DNA of 64,000 nucleotides. Source: Blastococcus sp. LR1 (GTDB lineage Bacteria; Actinomycetota; Actinomycetes; Mycobacteriales; Geodermatophilaceae). The stretch spans positions 124,001 through 188,000 of the forward strand of contig NZ_JAIUJY010000003.1 in assembly GCF_020166105.1 (NCBI RefSeq), read 5' to 3'. Shown one piece after another: positions 1 to 7,801 of the stretch; the stretch's first letter is position 1, and the number at the start of each line of letters is the position of its first letter. The notes under the pieces are model-generated. The model was given only the letters and a program-made list of their open reading frames with translations. It was not told the DNA's origin and made no database searches. The translations under genes and the position numbers were made by a program.

Positions 1-570
1 GCCGACGGCGAGGCCGACGCCGGCGATCGCCGCGGTCGGGCCCGACCCCGCCAGGGCGACCACCAGCAGCGGCAGGAACAGCGCCATCGCCAGGTCCTCG
101 AGCACCAGGACGGCGAGCACGGCCGGCGTCTCGCGGTTGGCCAGTCGGCCCAGGTCGCCGAGCAGCCGCGCCACGATCCCCGACGACGAGATCCAGGTGA
201 CGCCGGCCAGCGCCAGCGCACCTTCCCAGGGGAGCCCGAGCATCAACCCGGCGACGAAGCCCGGTGGCGCGTTGAGCACCAGGTCGACGACGCCGGAGGG
301 CGCGTGCCGCCGGAAGGAGCTGAACAGCTCGGTGGCCGAGAACTCCAGGCCCAGGGTCAGCAGCAGGAGCACCACGCCGATCTCGGCCGCGGCGGTGAGG
401 AACGGCTCGGCGGTGTCGAGGGGCGCCAGGCCACCGTTGCCGACGGCCAGCGCCGCCAGGAGCACGAACGGGACGGGGGAGAGGCCCAGCCGTCGGGCGA
501 GGATGCCGAGCAGCGAGAGCCCGGCGAACAGCAGGCCGAGCTCGACCAGCAGCGCGGCGACGTGGTCCAC
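1..570 (-). CDS. CPA2-type cation:proton antiporter, KhtU/KefB-like (partial, C-terminus beyond window)
   Basis: The first 190 codons translate without a stop into a highly hydrophobic protein and run off the window edge. It begins at a GTG five bases after the stop of the upstream regulatory-subunit gene. Visible features are an N-terminal membrane helix (VDHVAALLVELGLLFAGL), the segment EIGVVLLLLTLGLEFS typical of CPA2 exchangers, and the VTWISSSGIVARLL helix followed by LAVLVLEDLAMA, which resembles the ion-translocation region of Kef-type exchangers. The gene order (small RCK_C subunit then CPA2 pore) matches KhtT-KhtU of Bacillus, a K+/H+ exporter. Substrate is inferred from that pairing; Na+/H+ exchange is possible. 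About half of the usual roughly 400-residue transporter is present. Confidence 0.85.
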   Translation of the reverse strand, partial: MDHVAALLVELGLLFAGLSLLGILARRLGLSPVPFVLLAALAVGNGGLAPLDTAEPFLTAAAEIGVVLLLLTLGLEFSATELFSSFRRHAPSGVVDLVLNAPPGFVAGLMLGLPWEGALALAGVTWISSSGIVARLLGDLGRLANRETPAVLAVLVLEDLAMALFLPLLVVALAGSGPTAAIAGVGLAVG

Positions 571-575
571 GCGGG

Positions 576-1070
576 CTACTCGCGGCCGGTGAGGCGGTGC
601 TCGAGCTGCGCCAGCCCGGCGCCGGATCCGATCACCACCAGCACGTCGCCGCCGCGCAGGACGTCCTCCGGCCCCGGGGAGGGGACGACGTCGGCGCCGC
701 GGACCAGGGCGACGATGGAACAGCCGGTGAGGGTGCGGGCCCGGGTGTCCCCGAGCGGTCGGCCGTCGAACGGCGAGCCCGGGGTGATCCCGAGCCGCGC
801 CGACTGCAGGCCCGGGACCTCCTTGGAGAGGTCGGCGAAGCGCTGGGTCAGCCGCGGGGCGCCCAGGACCTCGGCGACGGCGTCGGCCTCGTCCGGGCTG
901 AGCCGGAACATGCCCTGGGCCCGGTCGGGGTCACGCCGGTCGTAGACGGCGATCTCCGCGCCGCCCTCCCGCTGCACCACGATGCCCAGCATCTGCCCGG
1001 AGGCGCACCGCATCTCGTAACGGACGCCGACACCGGGCAGCAGGGTCTCCTCGAGGTCCACGACGGGCAT
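576..1070 (-). CDS. TrkA-C (RCK_C) regulatory subunit of the antiporter, KhtT-like
   Basis: A 164-residue soluble protein. The N-terminal part (LEETLLPGVGVRYEM) is the start seen in KhtT-type regulatory subunits, and the last 75 residues (LGDTRARTLTGCSIVALVR to GGDVLVVIGSG) form an RCK_C/TrkA_C ligand-binding domain. Such subunits gate the neighbouring CPA2 exchanger; B. subtilis KhtT binds c-di-AMP. The ATG at 1070 is the conservative start. An in-frame GTG at 1091 lies inside the triplicated repeat just upstream, so the true start and ribosome binding site are uncertain: every repeat copy carries a GGAGG. It is followed after five bases by the antiporter gene, so the two are almost certainly co-transcribed. 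c-di-AMP binding is inference. Confidence 0.85.
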   Translation of the reverse strand: MPVVDLEETLLPGVGVRYEMRCASGQMLGIVVQREGGAEIAVYDRRDPDRAQGMFRLSPDEADAVAEVLGAPRLTQRFADLSKEVPGLQSARLGITPGSPFDGRPLGDTRARTLTGCSIVALVRGADVVPSPGPEDVLRGGDVLVVIGSGAGLAQLEHRLTGRE

Positions 1071-1080
1071 CGTCGCAGAC

Positions 1081-1139
1081 GCGGGCGACACCTCCGCAGA
1101 GCGGGCGACACCTCCGCAAACGCGGGCGACACCTCCGCA
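1081..1139. repeat. Three tandem copies of an 18-bp repeat upstream of the khtT-like gene
   Basis: The 18-mer GCGGGCGACACCTCCGCA occurs exactly at 1081-1098, 1101-1118 and 1122-1139, separated by two or three bases. Read on the minus strand each copy contains CGGAGGT, a Shine-Dalgarno-like core, so the leader of the antiporter operon carries three potential ribosome-binding sequences. It lies between the FAD oxidoreductase stop (1160) and the regulatory-subunit start. Confidence 0.9.
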
Positions 1140-1159
1140 GATCGCGTCGGTCCCGTCGG

Positions 1160-4027
1160 TCAGCCCAGCCGGTCGGCCAGCAGCTCGGCCAGGTGCTGAC
1201 CGCGGCGGTCGGCGAGCTGGTCGAGCTGGGTGCGGCAGGAGAACCCGTCGGCAAGAACCACGGCGTCGGCCGGCAGGTCCTTCACCGCCGGGAGCAACTG
1301 CTGCTCCGCGATGGTCACCGAGACGTCGTGGTGGCCCTTCTCCACGCCCCAGTTGCCCGCCAGCCCGCAGCAGCCGCCGAGCCGGGTCACCGTGGCGCCC
1401 GCCTTCTTCAGCAGCGCGGCGTCGGCCGACCAGCCGAGCACCGAGGTGTGGTGGCAGTGCGGCTGGGCGACGATCTCGACGCCGTCCAGCGACGGCGGCT
1501 GCCAGTCCGGGGTCTCCGCCAGCAGCTCGGCCAGGGTCCTCGTGGCGCCGGCGACCCGCTCCGCGGCCTCCCCGCCCACCAGCTCCAGGGACTCGCTGCG
1601 CAGCGCGGCGGTGCAGGAGGGCTCGACGCCGACGATCGGGATGCCGGCGTCGGCCAGCGGCAGGAGCGTGTCGATGGTGTGCGCGAGGGTCTTGCGGGCG
1701 GTGTCGAGCTGACCGGTGGTGATCCAGGTGAGCCCGCAGCAGGTGTCGGCGCCGGGCACCTGCACCCGGTAGCCGGCCGACTCGAGCACCCGGGCGACGG
1801 CGTGCGCGACCTCGGGGGCGAAGTGGTCGGTGAAGGAGTCCACCCACAGCGCCACCGGAGTGCCGCCCTCGGGGCCGACATGGCCGTGCCGGCCCTGAGC
1901 GGCCCACTCGTCGCGGAAGGTGCGGCGGGCGAAGGGCGGCACCTCCCGGCGCTGGTCCATGCCCGAGCCCCACTTGGCCATCCGCCCACCGAGACGCGAG
2001 CTCAGCACCGCGTTCACCAGGCGGGGGGCCTTCGCGGCCAGGTCGGCCCAGAACGGCAGCCGGCCGAGCGTGTAGTGCGACATCGGGCGCAGCCGGCGGC
2101 GGTAGGACTGGTGCAGCACCTCGGCCTTGTAGGAGGCCATGTCGACGCCGGTGGGGCAGTCGCTGGAGCAGCCCTTGCACGACAGGCAGAGGTCCAGCGC
2201 GTCGTGCACCTCGGGCGAGCGCCAGTCGGTCACCGGGCCGCCCGGCGCGATCATCTCCTGCAGCACCCGGGCCCGGCCGCGGGTGGAGTCCTTCTCGTTC
2301 CGGGTGGCCGGGAAGGACGGGCACATCACGCCGCCGGAGGACTGCAGGTCCGCGCGGCACTTGCCGACGCCGGTGCAGCGGTGCACGGCCGCGGAGAAGT
2401 CCCCGCCGTCGTGCCGGTAGGCCAGTGCGAGGTTCTCCCGCTTCCGCGGCGCGGCGGCCATCCGGATGTCCTCGTCGAGGGGCAGCGGACGGACCAGCAC
2501 CCCCGGGTTGAGCACGTCGTCGGGGTCGAACACCGCCTTGACCTGCTCGAACAGCGAGATCGCGGCGGGGGAGTACATCAGCGGGAGGAGCTCGCTGCGG
2601 GCCCGGCCGTCGCCGTGCTCGCCGGACAGCGAGCCGCCGTACCCGGCGACCAGGCGGGCGGCGTCCTCCACGAACGCGCGGTACCGGCCGCGGCCGGAGT
2701 CGTCCCCGGATCCGAACGGGAAGTCGATGCGGCCGTGCACGCAGCCGTCGCCGAAGTGGCCGTACGGGACGCACTGCAGGCCGTGGGAGTCCAGCAGCTC
2801 GTCGAAGCCGCGCAGGTACTCGCCCAGCCGCTCGACCGGAACGGCGGCGTCCTCCCAGCCCGCGTGCGCCGGCCGCCCCTCGGAGGTGCGGTTGGCCAGC
2901 CCCGCGCCGTCCTCGCGGATCCGCCAGATCGCCGCCGCGTGCGCCGGGTCGGTGACCACCATCGAGTCGACGGCGGCGGAGTCGGCGAGCACGCCGCGGG
3001 CCTTGCCCTCGACCTCGGCGACGGTGTCACCGGTCAGCTCGACGATCAGCCAGCCCGCCCCCCGGGGCAGGTCGGGGACGACGGCGGCCGGCACGTCCCG
3101 CAGCCGCTGCACGATCCGCTCGTCGAGCCCCTCGACCGCCGTCGGCTCGTGGGGGAGCAGCCCCGGGGTCGCGTCGGCGGCGTCGGCCATCGACGGGTAG
3201 CCGAGGACCACCAGCCCCCGCACGGGGGCGTCGGTGACCAGCCGGACGGTGGCGCCGAGGACGACGGCGAGGGTGCCCTCGCTGCCCACGAGCGCCCGGG
3301 TGACGTCGAAGCCGCGCTCGGGCAGCAGGTGCTCGAGCGAGTAGCCCGACACCTGGCGGCCGAAGCGGCCGAACTCGGTGCGCAGGGGAGCGAGGCCGCC
3401 GTCCACCACCTGGCGCAGCGCGGTGAGGACGGCGGAGTCCCCGGCTGGGCTGCCCGAGGCGAGGGTGAGGCGCTCGCCGGTGCCGGTGACGACGTCGAGC
3501 CCGACGACGTTGTCCGAGGTCCGGCCGTAGCCCAGCGCGCGGGAGCCGCAGGCGTTGTTGCCGATCATCCCGCCGACGGTGCAGCGGTTGTGCGTGCTCG
3601 GGTCGGGCCCGAAGCGCAGCCCGTGCGGGCGGGCCTCGGTCTGCAGGGCGGACTGCACGACACCCGGATCGATCGTGGCGGTCCGCGCTTCGGCGTCGAT
3701 CGCGTGCACCCGGTTCAGGTACCGGCTGGTGTCCAGGACGAGCCCGGTGCCGACGGCGTTGCCGGCGATGGAGGTGCCCGCGCCACGGGCGGTGAACGGC
3801 ACACCCAGGCGGCGGCTCACCTCGAGGGCCGCGACGACCTCGTCGGTGGAGCGCGGACGGACGACGGCGCGGGGCAGCACCCGGTACAGCGACGCGTCCG
3901 AGGAGTACAGCGCGCGGGCCAGGCCGGAGTCGTCGACGTCGGTGATCCCGGCCCGCCGGAGCTCGTCGACGACGGCGCGTCCGGCCTCAGCCGAGTCGGT
4001 CGAGAGAGGGGCCGCGGGTGCGCTCAT
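1160..4027 (-). CDS. FAD-binding and (Fe-S)-binding oxidoreductase, D-lactate/D-2-hydroxyacid dehydrogenase-like (YdiJ type)
   Basis: A 955-residue two-module enzyme. The N-terminal half is a PCMH-type FAD-binding domain (RGAGTSIAG near residue 81, then GGMIGNNACGSRALGYG) followed by the FAD-oxidase C-terminal domain. The second half carries Fe-S ligands (CTGVGKC near 550; CLSCKGCSSDCP near 611) and two CCG motifs (DTCCGL near 759, GGCCGLAGNWG near 880), as in GlpC/LutA-type subunits. Enzymes of this fusion architecture oxidise D-lactate or D-2-hydroxyglutarate and pass electrons to the quinone pool; the substrate cannot be read from sequence. Translation could open 28 codons further upstream, but that extension is Pro/Arg-rich and runs through the terminator hairpin at 4080-4115, so the ATG at 4027 is preferred. 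Confidence 0.88.
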   Translation of the reverse strand: MSAPAAPLSTDSAEAGRAVVDELRRAGITDVDDSGLARALYSSDASLYRVLPRAVVRPRSTDEVVAALEVSRRLGVPFTARGAGTSIAGNAVGTGLVLDTSRYLNRVHAIDAEARTATIDPGVVQSALQTEARPHGLRFGPDPSTHNRCTVGGMIGNNACGSRALGYGRTSDNVVGLDVVTGTGERLTLASGSPAGDSAVLTALRQVVDGGLAPLRTEFGRFGRQVSGYSLEHLLPERGFDVTRALVGSEGTLAVVLGATVRLVTDAPVRGLVVLGYPSMADAADATPGLLPHEPTAVEGLDERIVQRLRDVPAAVVPDLPRGAGWLIVELTGDTVAEVEGKARGVLADSAAVDSMVVTDPAHAAAIWRIREDGAGLANRTSEGRPAHAGWEDAAVPVERLGEYLRGFDELLDSHGLQCVPYGHFGDGCVHGRIDFPFGSGDDSGRGRYRAFVEDAARLVAGYGGSLSGEHGDGRARSELLPLMYSPAAISLFEQVKAVFDPDDVLNPGVLVRPLPLDEDIRMAAAPRKRENLALAYRHDGGDFSAAVHRCTGVGKCRADLQSSGGVMCPSFPATRNEKDSTRGRARVLQEMIAPGGPVTDWRSPEVHDALDLCLSCKGCSSDCPTGVDMASYKAEVLHQSYRRRLRPMSHYTLGRLPFWADLAAKAPRLVNAVLSSRLGGRMAKWGSGMDQRREVPPFARRTFRDEWAAQGRHGHVGPEGGTPVALWVDSFTDHFAPEVAHAVARVLESAGYRVQVPGADTCCGLTWITTGQLDTARKTLAHTIDTLLPLADAGIPIVGVEPSCTAALRSESLELVGGEAAERVAGATRTLAELLAETPDWQPPSLDGVEIVAQPHCHHTSVLGWSADAALLKKAGATVTRLGGCCGLAGNWGVEKGHHDVSVTIAEQQLLPAVKDLPADAVVLADGFSCRTQLDQLADRRGQHLAELLADRLG

Positions 4028-4079
4028 GGTGTCGAGTCTCGTACGGGGCTCCGGGGCAGGCGCGCCCGGCCCCGGAGAC

Positions 4080-4115
4080 GGCTGTGGCCGGGCACTCGCG
4101 TGCCCGGCCACAGCC
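4080..4115 (-). terminator. Perfect 16-bp hairpin terminator after the cupin gene
   Basis: GGCTGTGGCCGGGCAC at 4080-4095 and its exact reverse complement at 4100-4115 are separated by four bases. No T-run follows. It lies between the cupin stop (4131) and the start of the FAD/Fe-S gene, so it fits a terminator for the cupin transcript. Confidence 0.8.
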
Positions 4116-4130
4116 GGAGATCGTGTGCGA

Positions 4131-4532
4131 TCACTCCGTCGGAGGCTCGTCCTTGCCCTCTTCCTCGAGGCGGTCGGCCTCTTCCTTCGTCTTGTGCACC
4201 GCGCCGTCGGCGTGCTCCGGCGGGCCGTAGACCGTGTACAGGATCAGCGGGTTCGCGCCGGTGTTGACGAAGTTGTGCTTCTTGCCCGCGGGGACGACGA
4301 CGAGGTCGCCCTGGGCGACGGCCTTCTCCGAGCCGGAGACGATCGCCTTGCCGGTGCCGCTGACGAACGTGAGGATCTGGTCGATGTCCTCGTGGACCTC
4401 CTCGCCGATCTCACCGCCCGGCGGGATGGTCATGATGACCAGCTGGGTCTTCGAACCGGTCCAGAGCACGCGGCGGAAGTCCGGGCTCTTCTCGGCTTCG
4501 GTCGCGATCGTGTAGTGGATGACGGACGCCAT
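4131..4532 (-). CDS. Cupin domain protein
   Basis: A 133-residue single-domain cupin. Conserved positions are seen in GGEIGEEVHEDIDQILTFVSG (motif 1 with His and Glu ligands) and GDLVVVPAGKKHNFVN (motif 2 with the second metal-binding His). These small cupins bind a metal and are mostly of unknown substrate. The ATG at 4532 is chosen because a GGAG lies about 10 bases upstream and because the longer reading frame (to 4664) has an Arg/Pro-rich extension unlike the family. The C-terminus is charged (KTKEEADRLEEEGKDEPPTE). It is a single gene between two unrelated neighbours. Confidence 0.85.
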   Translation of the reverse strand: MASVIHYTIATEAEKSPDFRRVLWTGSKTQLVIMTIPPGGEIGEEVHEDIDQILTFVSGTGKAIVSGSEKAVAQGDLVVVPAGKKHNFVNTGANPLILYTVYGPPEHADGAVHKTKEEADRLEEEGKDEPPTE

Positions 4533-4658
4533 GAACAGGCGCTCCTCTCGTCTCGGGGCCGGAGCTGCCGCCCGGTCGCCGGAGGCGTTCCCGGGCGGAC
4601 GACGACGGTGCTCCTGCCCTGATCGCGCGCGGAGTAGTCCTCTCCGGCACACGTTGTT

Positions 4659-4706
4659 GATCACGCACCGGGTAGATCACGCGCCGGGTGGATCACGCGC
4701 CGGGTG
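4659..4706. repeat. Three tandem 16-bp repeats across the flippase stop codon
   Basis: Units GATCACGCRCCGGGTR at 4659-4674, 4675-4690 and 4691-4706 abut with no spacer. The third copy encodes the last residues and stop of the flippase gene on the minus strand, so the first two copies look like duplications of its 3' end. Confidence 0.9.
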
Positions 4707-5976
4707 CGGGGACCATCCCGTCGGCGGCCAGCACCGGGACGTCGCGGCCGCGACGGGACCGCAGCAGCCCGGTCGCGACGAGCGCGCCCGCGACGAGCAG
4801 CGCGGTGCCGGCGAGGGAGAGCAGGGAGAGCCGGCCCGTGGCGGCCAGGAACTGGACGACGACGGCCTCCACGGCGGCCGCGCTCCAGACCGCCACGGTC
4901 GCCAGCCGGTCGGCGGTGGCGATCCCCGAGAACAGCATGAGCTGCGCGAGGGCCAGCAGCGTTCCCAGTGCGGCGAACACCCAGGTGGCCGAGCCGAGCG
5001 TGCCGCCGTAGGCGGCACCGCCGATGAGGGGCAGCGCGGCCGCGCCCACCAGAGCGGTGCCGAGCGTGAGCACCGCCCCGAGACCGCCCACGGCAGCCAG
5101 CGCCAGAGGGAGGGCGCGTGACCGGCCGTCGGCGTCGGCCAGCTTCGGCAACAGCACGACCCCGACGCCCTGCGGCAGCCAGAAGGCGATCTTCGTGATG
5201 ATCGCCGCGACCGCGTACTCGCCGCTCGCATCGGCCGGCAGGTGGTGCCGGGCGAGGATCAGGTCGAGGTTGAGCAGGACGGCAAACCCCAGCAGGGCGC
5301 CGGCGGCGCGCAGGGCGGCTCCCAGCGTCGCCCGGGTGCCCCCGGCCAGACCCGGCCGGCCGGTGGCCAGCCAGCCGCACGCCGAGGCCACGACGGCGGC
5401 GGTGCACATCCCGGCCAGGGCCGCTGCCGGGCTGCCCCCGATCAGCAGCCCGGCGACGCCGCCGACGAGCTTGCCCGACCCGAAGACGAGCGTGAGCATG
5501 GCGAGCCGCCGGTACTGCCCGGCACCCTGCAGGAGTCCCTGGTATCCCTGCACCATCGTCTGCGGCAGCAGGAGCGCGGCCAGCCACAGCGCCCCGGTGG
5601 CGGTCGGCAGGTGGAGGAGGTCGGCGAGGGCCGGCACCAGCAGGAACCCCAGGACGCACACGGTGACGCCGAGCTGGAGGCTGGTGGCGTGCAGCCGGGC
5701 GAGCGCGCCGGTGTTCCCGCGACGCCCACCCAGGCGCAGCGCGGTCGCGGTCTGCAGGCCCGAGGCGGGCACCGAGCCGACGAGCAGCACGCTGAGCAGC
5801 GCGGCCAGCTCGCCGTAGGCCGCGGGGGCCAGCTGCCGCGCCGCGACGACGGTGAAGACGTAGGCGAGCGCGTTCGCGCCCAGGAAGGCGATGGAGACGA
5901 CGGCCGTCGCCCCGAGCAGCCCCGAGGAGGGAGCGGCGTCCGGGGAGCGCCGTCCCCGGGCGGTGTTCGTTCGCAC
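4693..5976 (-). CDS. Oligosaccharide flippase family membrane protein (Wzx/MOP superfamily)
   Basis: About 427 residues with roughly 12-14 hydrophobic helices from GLLGATAVVSIAFLGANALA to the C-terminus, typical of polysaccharide-export flippases that move lipid-linked saccharides across the membrane. The start is a choice between GTG at 5985 and GTG at 5976; the second is better placed relative to AAGGGGG and is used here. A purine-rich opening (VRTNTARGRR) precedes the first helix. It is divergent from the 577-residue membrane protein gene (6068) with under 100 bases between them, consistent with a joint role in envelope glycan assembly. The substrate is unknown. Confidence 0.82.
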   Translation of the reverse strand: MRTNTARGRRSPDAAPSSGLLGATAVVSIAFLGANALAYVFTVVAARQLAPAAYGELAALLSVLLVGSVPASGLQTATALRLGGRRGNTGALARLHATSLQLGVTVCVLGFLLVPALADLLHLPTATGALWLAALLLPQTMVQGYQGLLQGAGQYRRLAMLTLVFGSGKLVGGVAGLLIGGSPAAALAGMCTAAVVASACGWLATGRPGLAGGTRATLGAALRAAGALLGFAVLLNLDLILARHHLPADASGEYAVAAIITKIAFWLPQGVGVVLLPKLADADGRSRALPLALAAVGGLGAVLTLGTALVGAAALPLIGGAAYGGTLGSATWVFAALGTLLALAQLMLFSGIATADRLATVAVWSAAAVEAVVVQFLAATGRLSLLSLAGTALLVAGALVATGLLRSRRGRDVPVLAADGMVPAPGA

Positions 5977-6067
5977 TGCGCTCACCCCCTTACTCTGCGC
6001 ACGTCGACCGGGAACCCGGCGCGTGGTTGTCGGAAGCGTGGTCGTCGGAACAGGAGAACCCCAGCAG

Positions 6068-7801
6068 GTGGACGAGCGATGGACCCGCGCCGACGCGGCG
6101 CCGTGGCCGGCGCGCGTCCTGGCGCTGGCCGTCGCCCTGCTGGTCACGGGACCCGCGCTGGCCCCCGGCTTCGTGCTCCTCCGGGACATGGTCTTCGTCC
6201 CGCGGCAGGATCTGGATGCCGACGCGCTGGGACTGGGCGGTTCTCTGCCGCGGGCCGTGCCGGTCGACGCGGTCATGGCGGTCCTGACCGCCGTCGTCCC
6301 TGGCGACCTGCTGCAGAAGCTGGTGCTGGTCGCCGTCGTGTTCTTCGCGGTGCTGGGCGCGGCGCGGGCGGTGCCCCCGGGGCCCGACGGCCGCCGCGGC
6401 GCGGCTGGGCTCGTCGCCGGCCTTGTCTACGGCTGGAGCCCCTACGTGGCCGAGCGCCTGCTCATCGGCCACTGGACGCTGCTGGTCGCCTACGCCGCAC
6501 TGCCGTGGGTGCTCCGCCAGTCGCTGCGGCTGCGCGCCGGCGTGCCCGGAGCGCTGCCCCGGCTGCTGCTCGCCGTGGCTCCGGCCGCGCTGAGCCCGAC
6601 CGGCTCGGTGCTCGCCGCCGGCCTGGTGCTGGCGACGGTGGGTCGGGCCCGGATGGCGATCGCCCTCGGAGGAGTGCTGCTGCTCTCCTCGCCCTGGATC
6701 GTCGCCGGAGCCGTGCACCCGGCGGCCGGCCTCTCCGATCCCGCCGGCGTCGCGGCCTTCGCCGCCCGCGCCGAAGGATGGGGCGGCACGCTGCTCACCG
6801 TGCTCGGCGGCGGCGGCATCTGGAACGCCGCCACGGTGCCCGGGAGCCGGGCGTCGGTCCTCGTCCCGGTGCTCACGGCGCTCCTGATCGGCGTCGCGGC
6901 GGTGGGCTGGGCGGCCCGCGCCGCGCGGAGCGGTCCGGCCCGCGGACTGCTGCTCCTCGGTGGCGCCGGCGTGCTGCTGGCCTGCGCGGGCACGGTTCCC
7001 GGCGCATCGGACCTGCTCGAGGCGGCCGTGCGGACCGTGCCCGGCGCCGGCCTGCTCCGGGACGGGCAGAAGTGGGTGGCCTGGGAGCTCCTGCCGCTGG
7101 CCATCGGAACCGGGCTGGGCGCCGGCCGCCTCGCGGAGGTGATCGGATCCCGCGGCGGCGGGCGGATCGCCCGCGCGGCGCTCGCGATCGTGCTGGCCCT
7201 GATCCCGGTGGTCGCCCTGCCCGATCTGGTCTGGGGTGTGGGCGGGCGTCTGCAGGCGGTGGACTACCCGGCCGACTGGCAACGGGTGCGGGATGCGCTG
7301 TCCGGGCAGGAGGGCGACGTCCTCGTCCTGCCCTTCGGCGCCTACCGGGCCTTCGACTGGAACGAGGACCGGCCGCAGCTCGACCCCGCGTCGCGGTGGC
7401 TGCCCCGTCCGACCGTGACCGACGACGAGCTGGTGGTGGGTGGCCGCCCCGTCGCCGGGGAGGACGAGCGCGCCCGCACCGTCGCGGCGGCGGCCGGCGA
7501 TCCGGCCGAACTGGCCCGGCTCGGCGTCGGCTGGGTGCTGGTCGAGCGGGGCACGCCGGGCCGCCCGGTCCCGGCTGCGGTCACCCGTCTGCCCGTCGTG
7601 GTGGACGGTCCGGATCTCCGCCTCCACTGGGTTCCCGGAGCAGCGCCCTCGCCCGCTCCCTCGCTCCTCCGGTCTACCGCTGTAGGGGGAACTCACGCGC
7701 TGGCGCTGGGCGTTTGCGTCGTGGCGGTGTTGTGGATCACCGCGGCGACCTCTACCGTGACGGGCCGTCGCCTTCCCTTACGGAAACGAGTTCCTCGATG
7801 A
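6068..7801 (+). CDS. Large polytopic membrane protein of the envelope locus (Rv0226c-like)
   Basis: 577 residues from GTG 6068, which has AGGAGA ten bases upstream. The first two thirds contain about 10 hydrophobic segments (ARVLALAVALLVTGPALAP onward); residues about 395-545 are hydrophilic and probably extracytoplasmic; a last helix (HALALGVCVVAVLWITAAT) is followed by a basic tail. This is the layout of GT-C-like membrane proteins. From memory it matches the size and neighbourhood of M. tuberculosis Rv0226c, next to a GT4 enzyme and a methyltransferase. No catalytic motif can be assigned. The stop overlaps the ATG of the next small gene (ATGA), so the two are translationally coupled. Confidence 0.75.
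   Translation: MDERWTRADAAPWPARVLALAVALLVTGPALAPGFVLLRDMVFVPRQDLDADALGLGGSLPRAVPVDAVMAVLTAVVPGDLLQKLVLVAVVFFAVLGAARAVPPGPDGRRGAAGLVAGLVYGWSPYVAERLLIGHWTLLVAYAALPWVLRQSLRLRAGVPGALPRLLLAVAPAALSPTGSVLAAGLVLATVGRARMAIALGGVLLLSSPWIVAGAVHPAAGLSDPAGVAAFAARAEGWGGTLLTVLGGGGIWNAATVPGSRASVLVPVLTALLIGVAAVGWAARAARSGPARGLLLLGGAGVLLACAGTVPGASDLLEAAVRTVPGAGLLRDGQKWVAWELLPLAIGTGLGAGRLAEVIGSRGGGRIARAALAIVLALIPVVALPDLVWGVGGRLQAVDYPADWQRVRDALSGQEGDVLVLPFGAYRAFDWNEDRPQLDPASRWLPRPTVTDDELVVGGRPVAGEDERARTVAAAAGDPAELARLGVGWVLVERGTPGRPVPAAVTRLPVVVDGPDLRLHWVPGAAPSPAPSLLRSTAVGGTHALALGVCVVAVLWITAATSTVTGRRLPLRKRVPR

Noticed and set aside
576-2774. A 732-codon open frame on the minus strand through the first half of the oxidoreductase gene
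   Set aside because: Only its C-terminal part (to 1070) is the TrkA-C subunit; the rest is Arg/Pro/Gly-rich shadow of the FAD/Fe-S gene in another frame.
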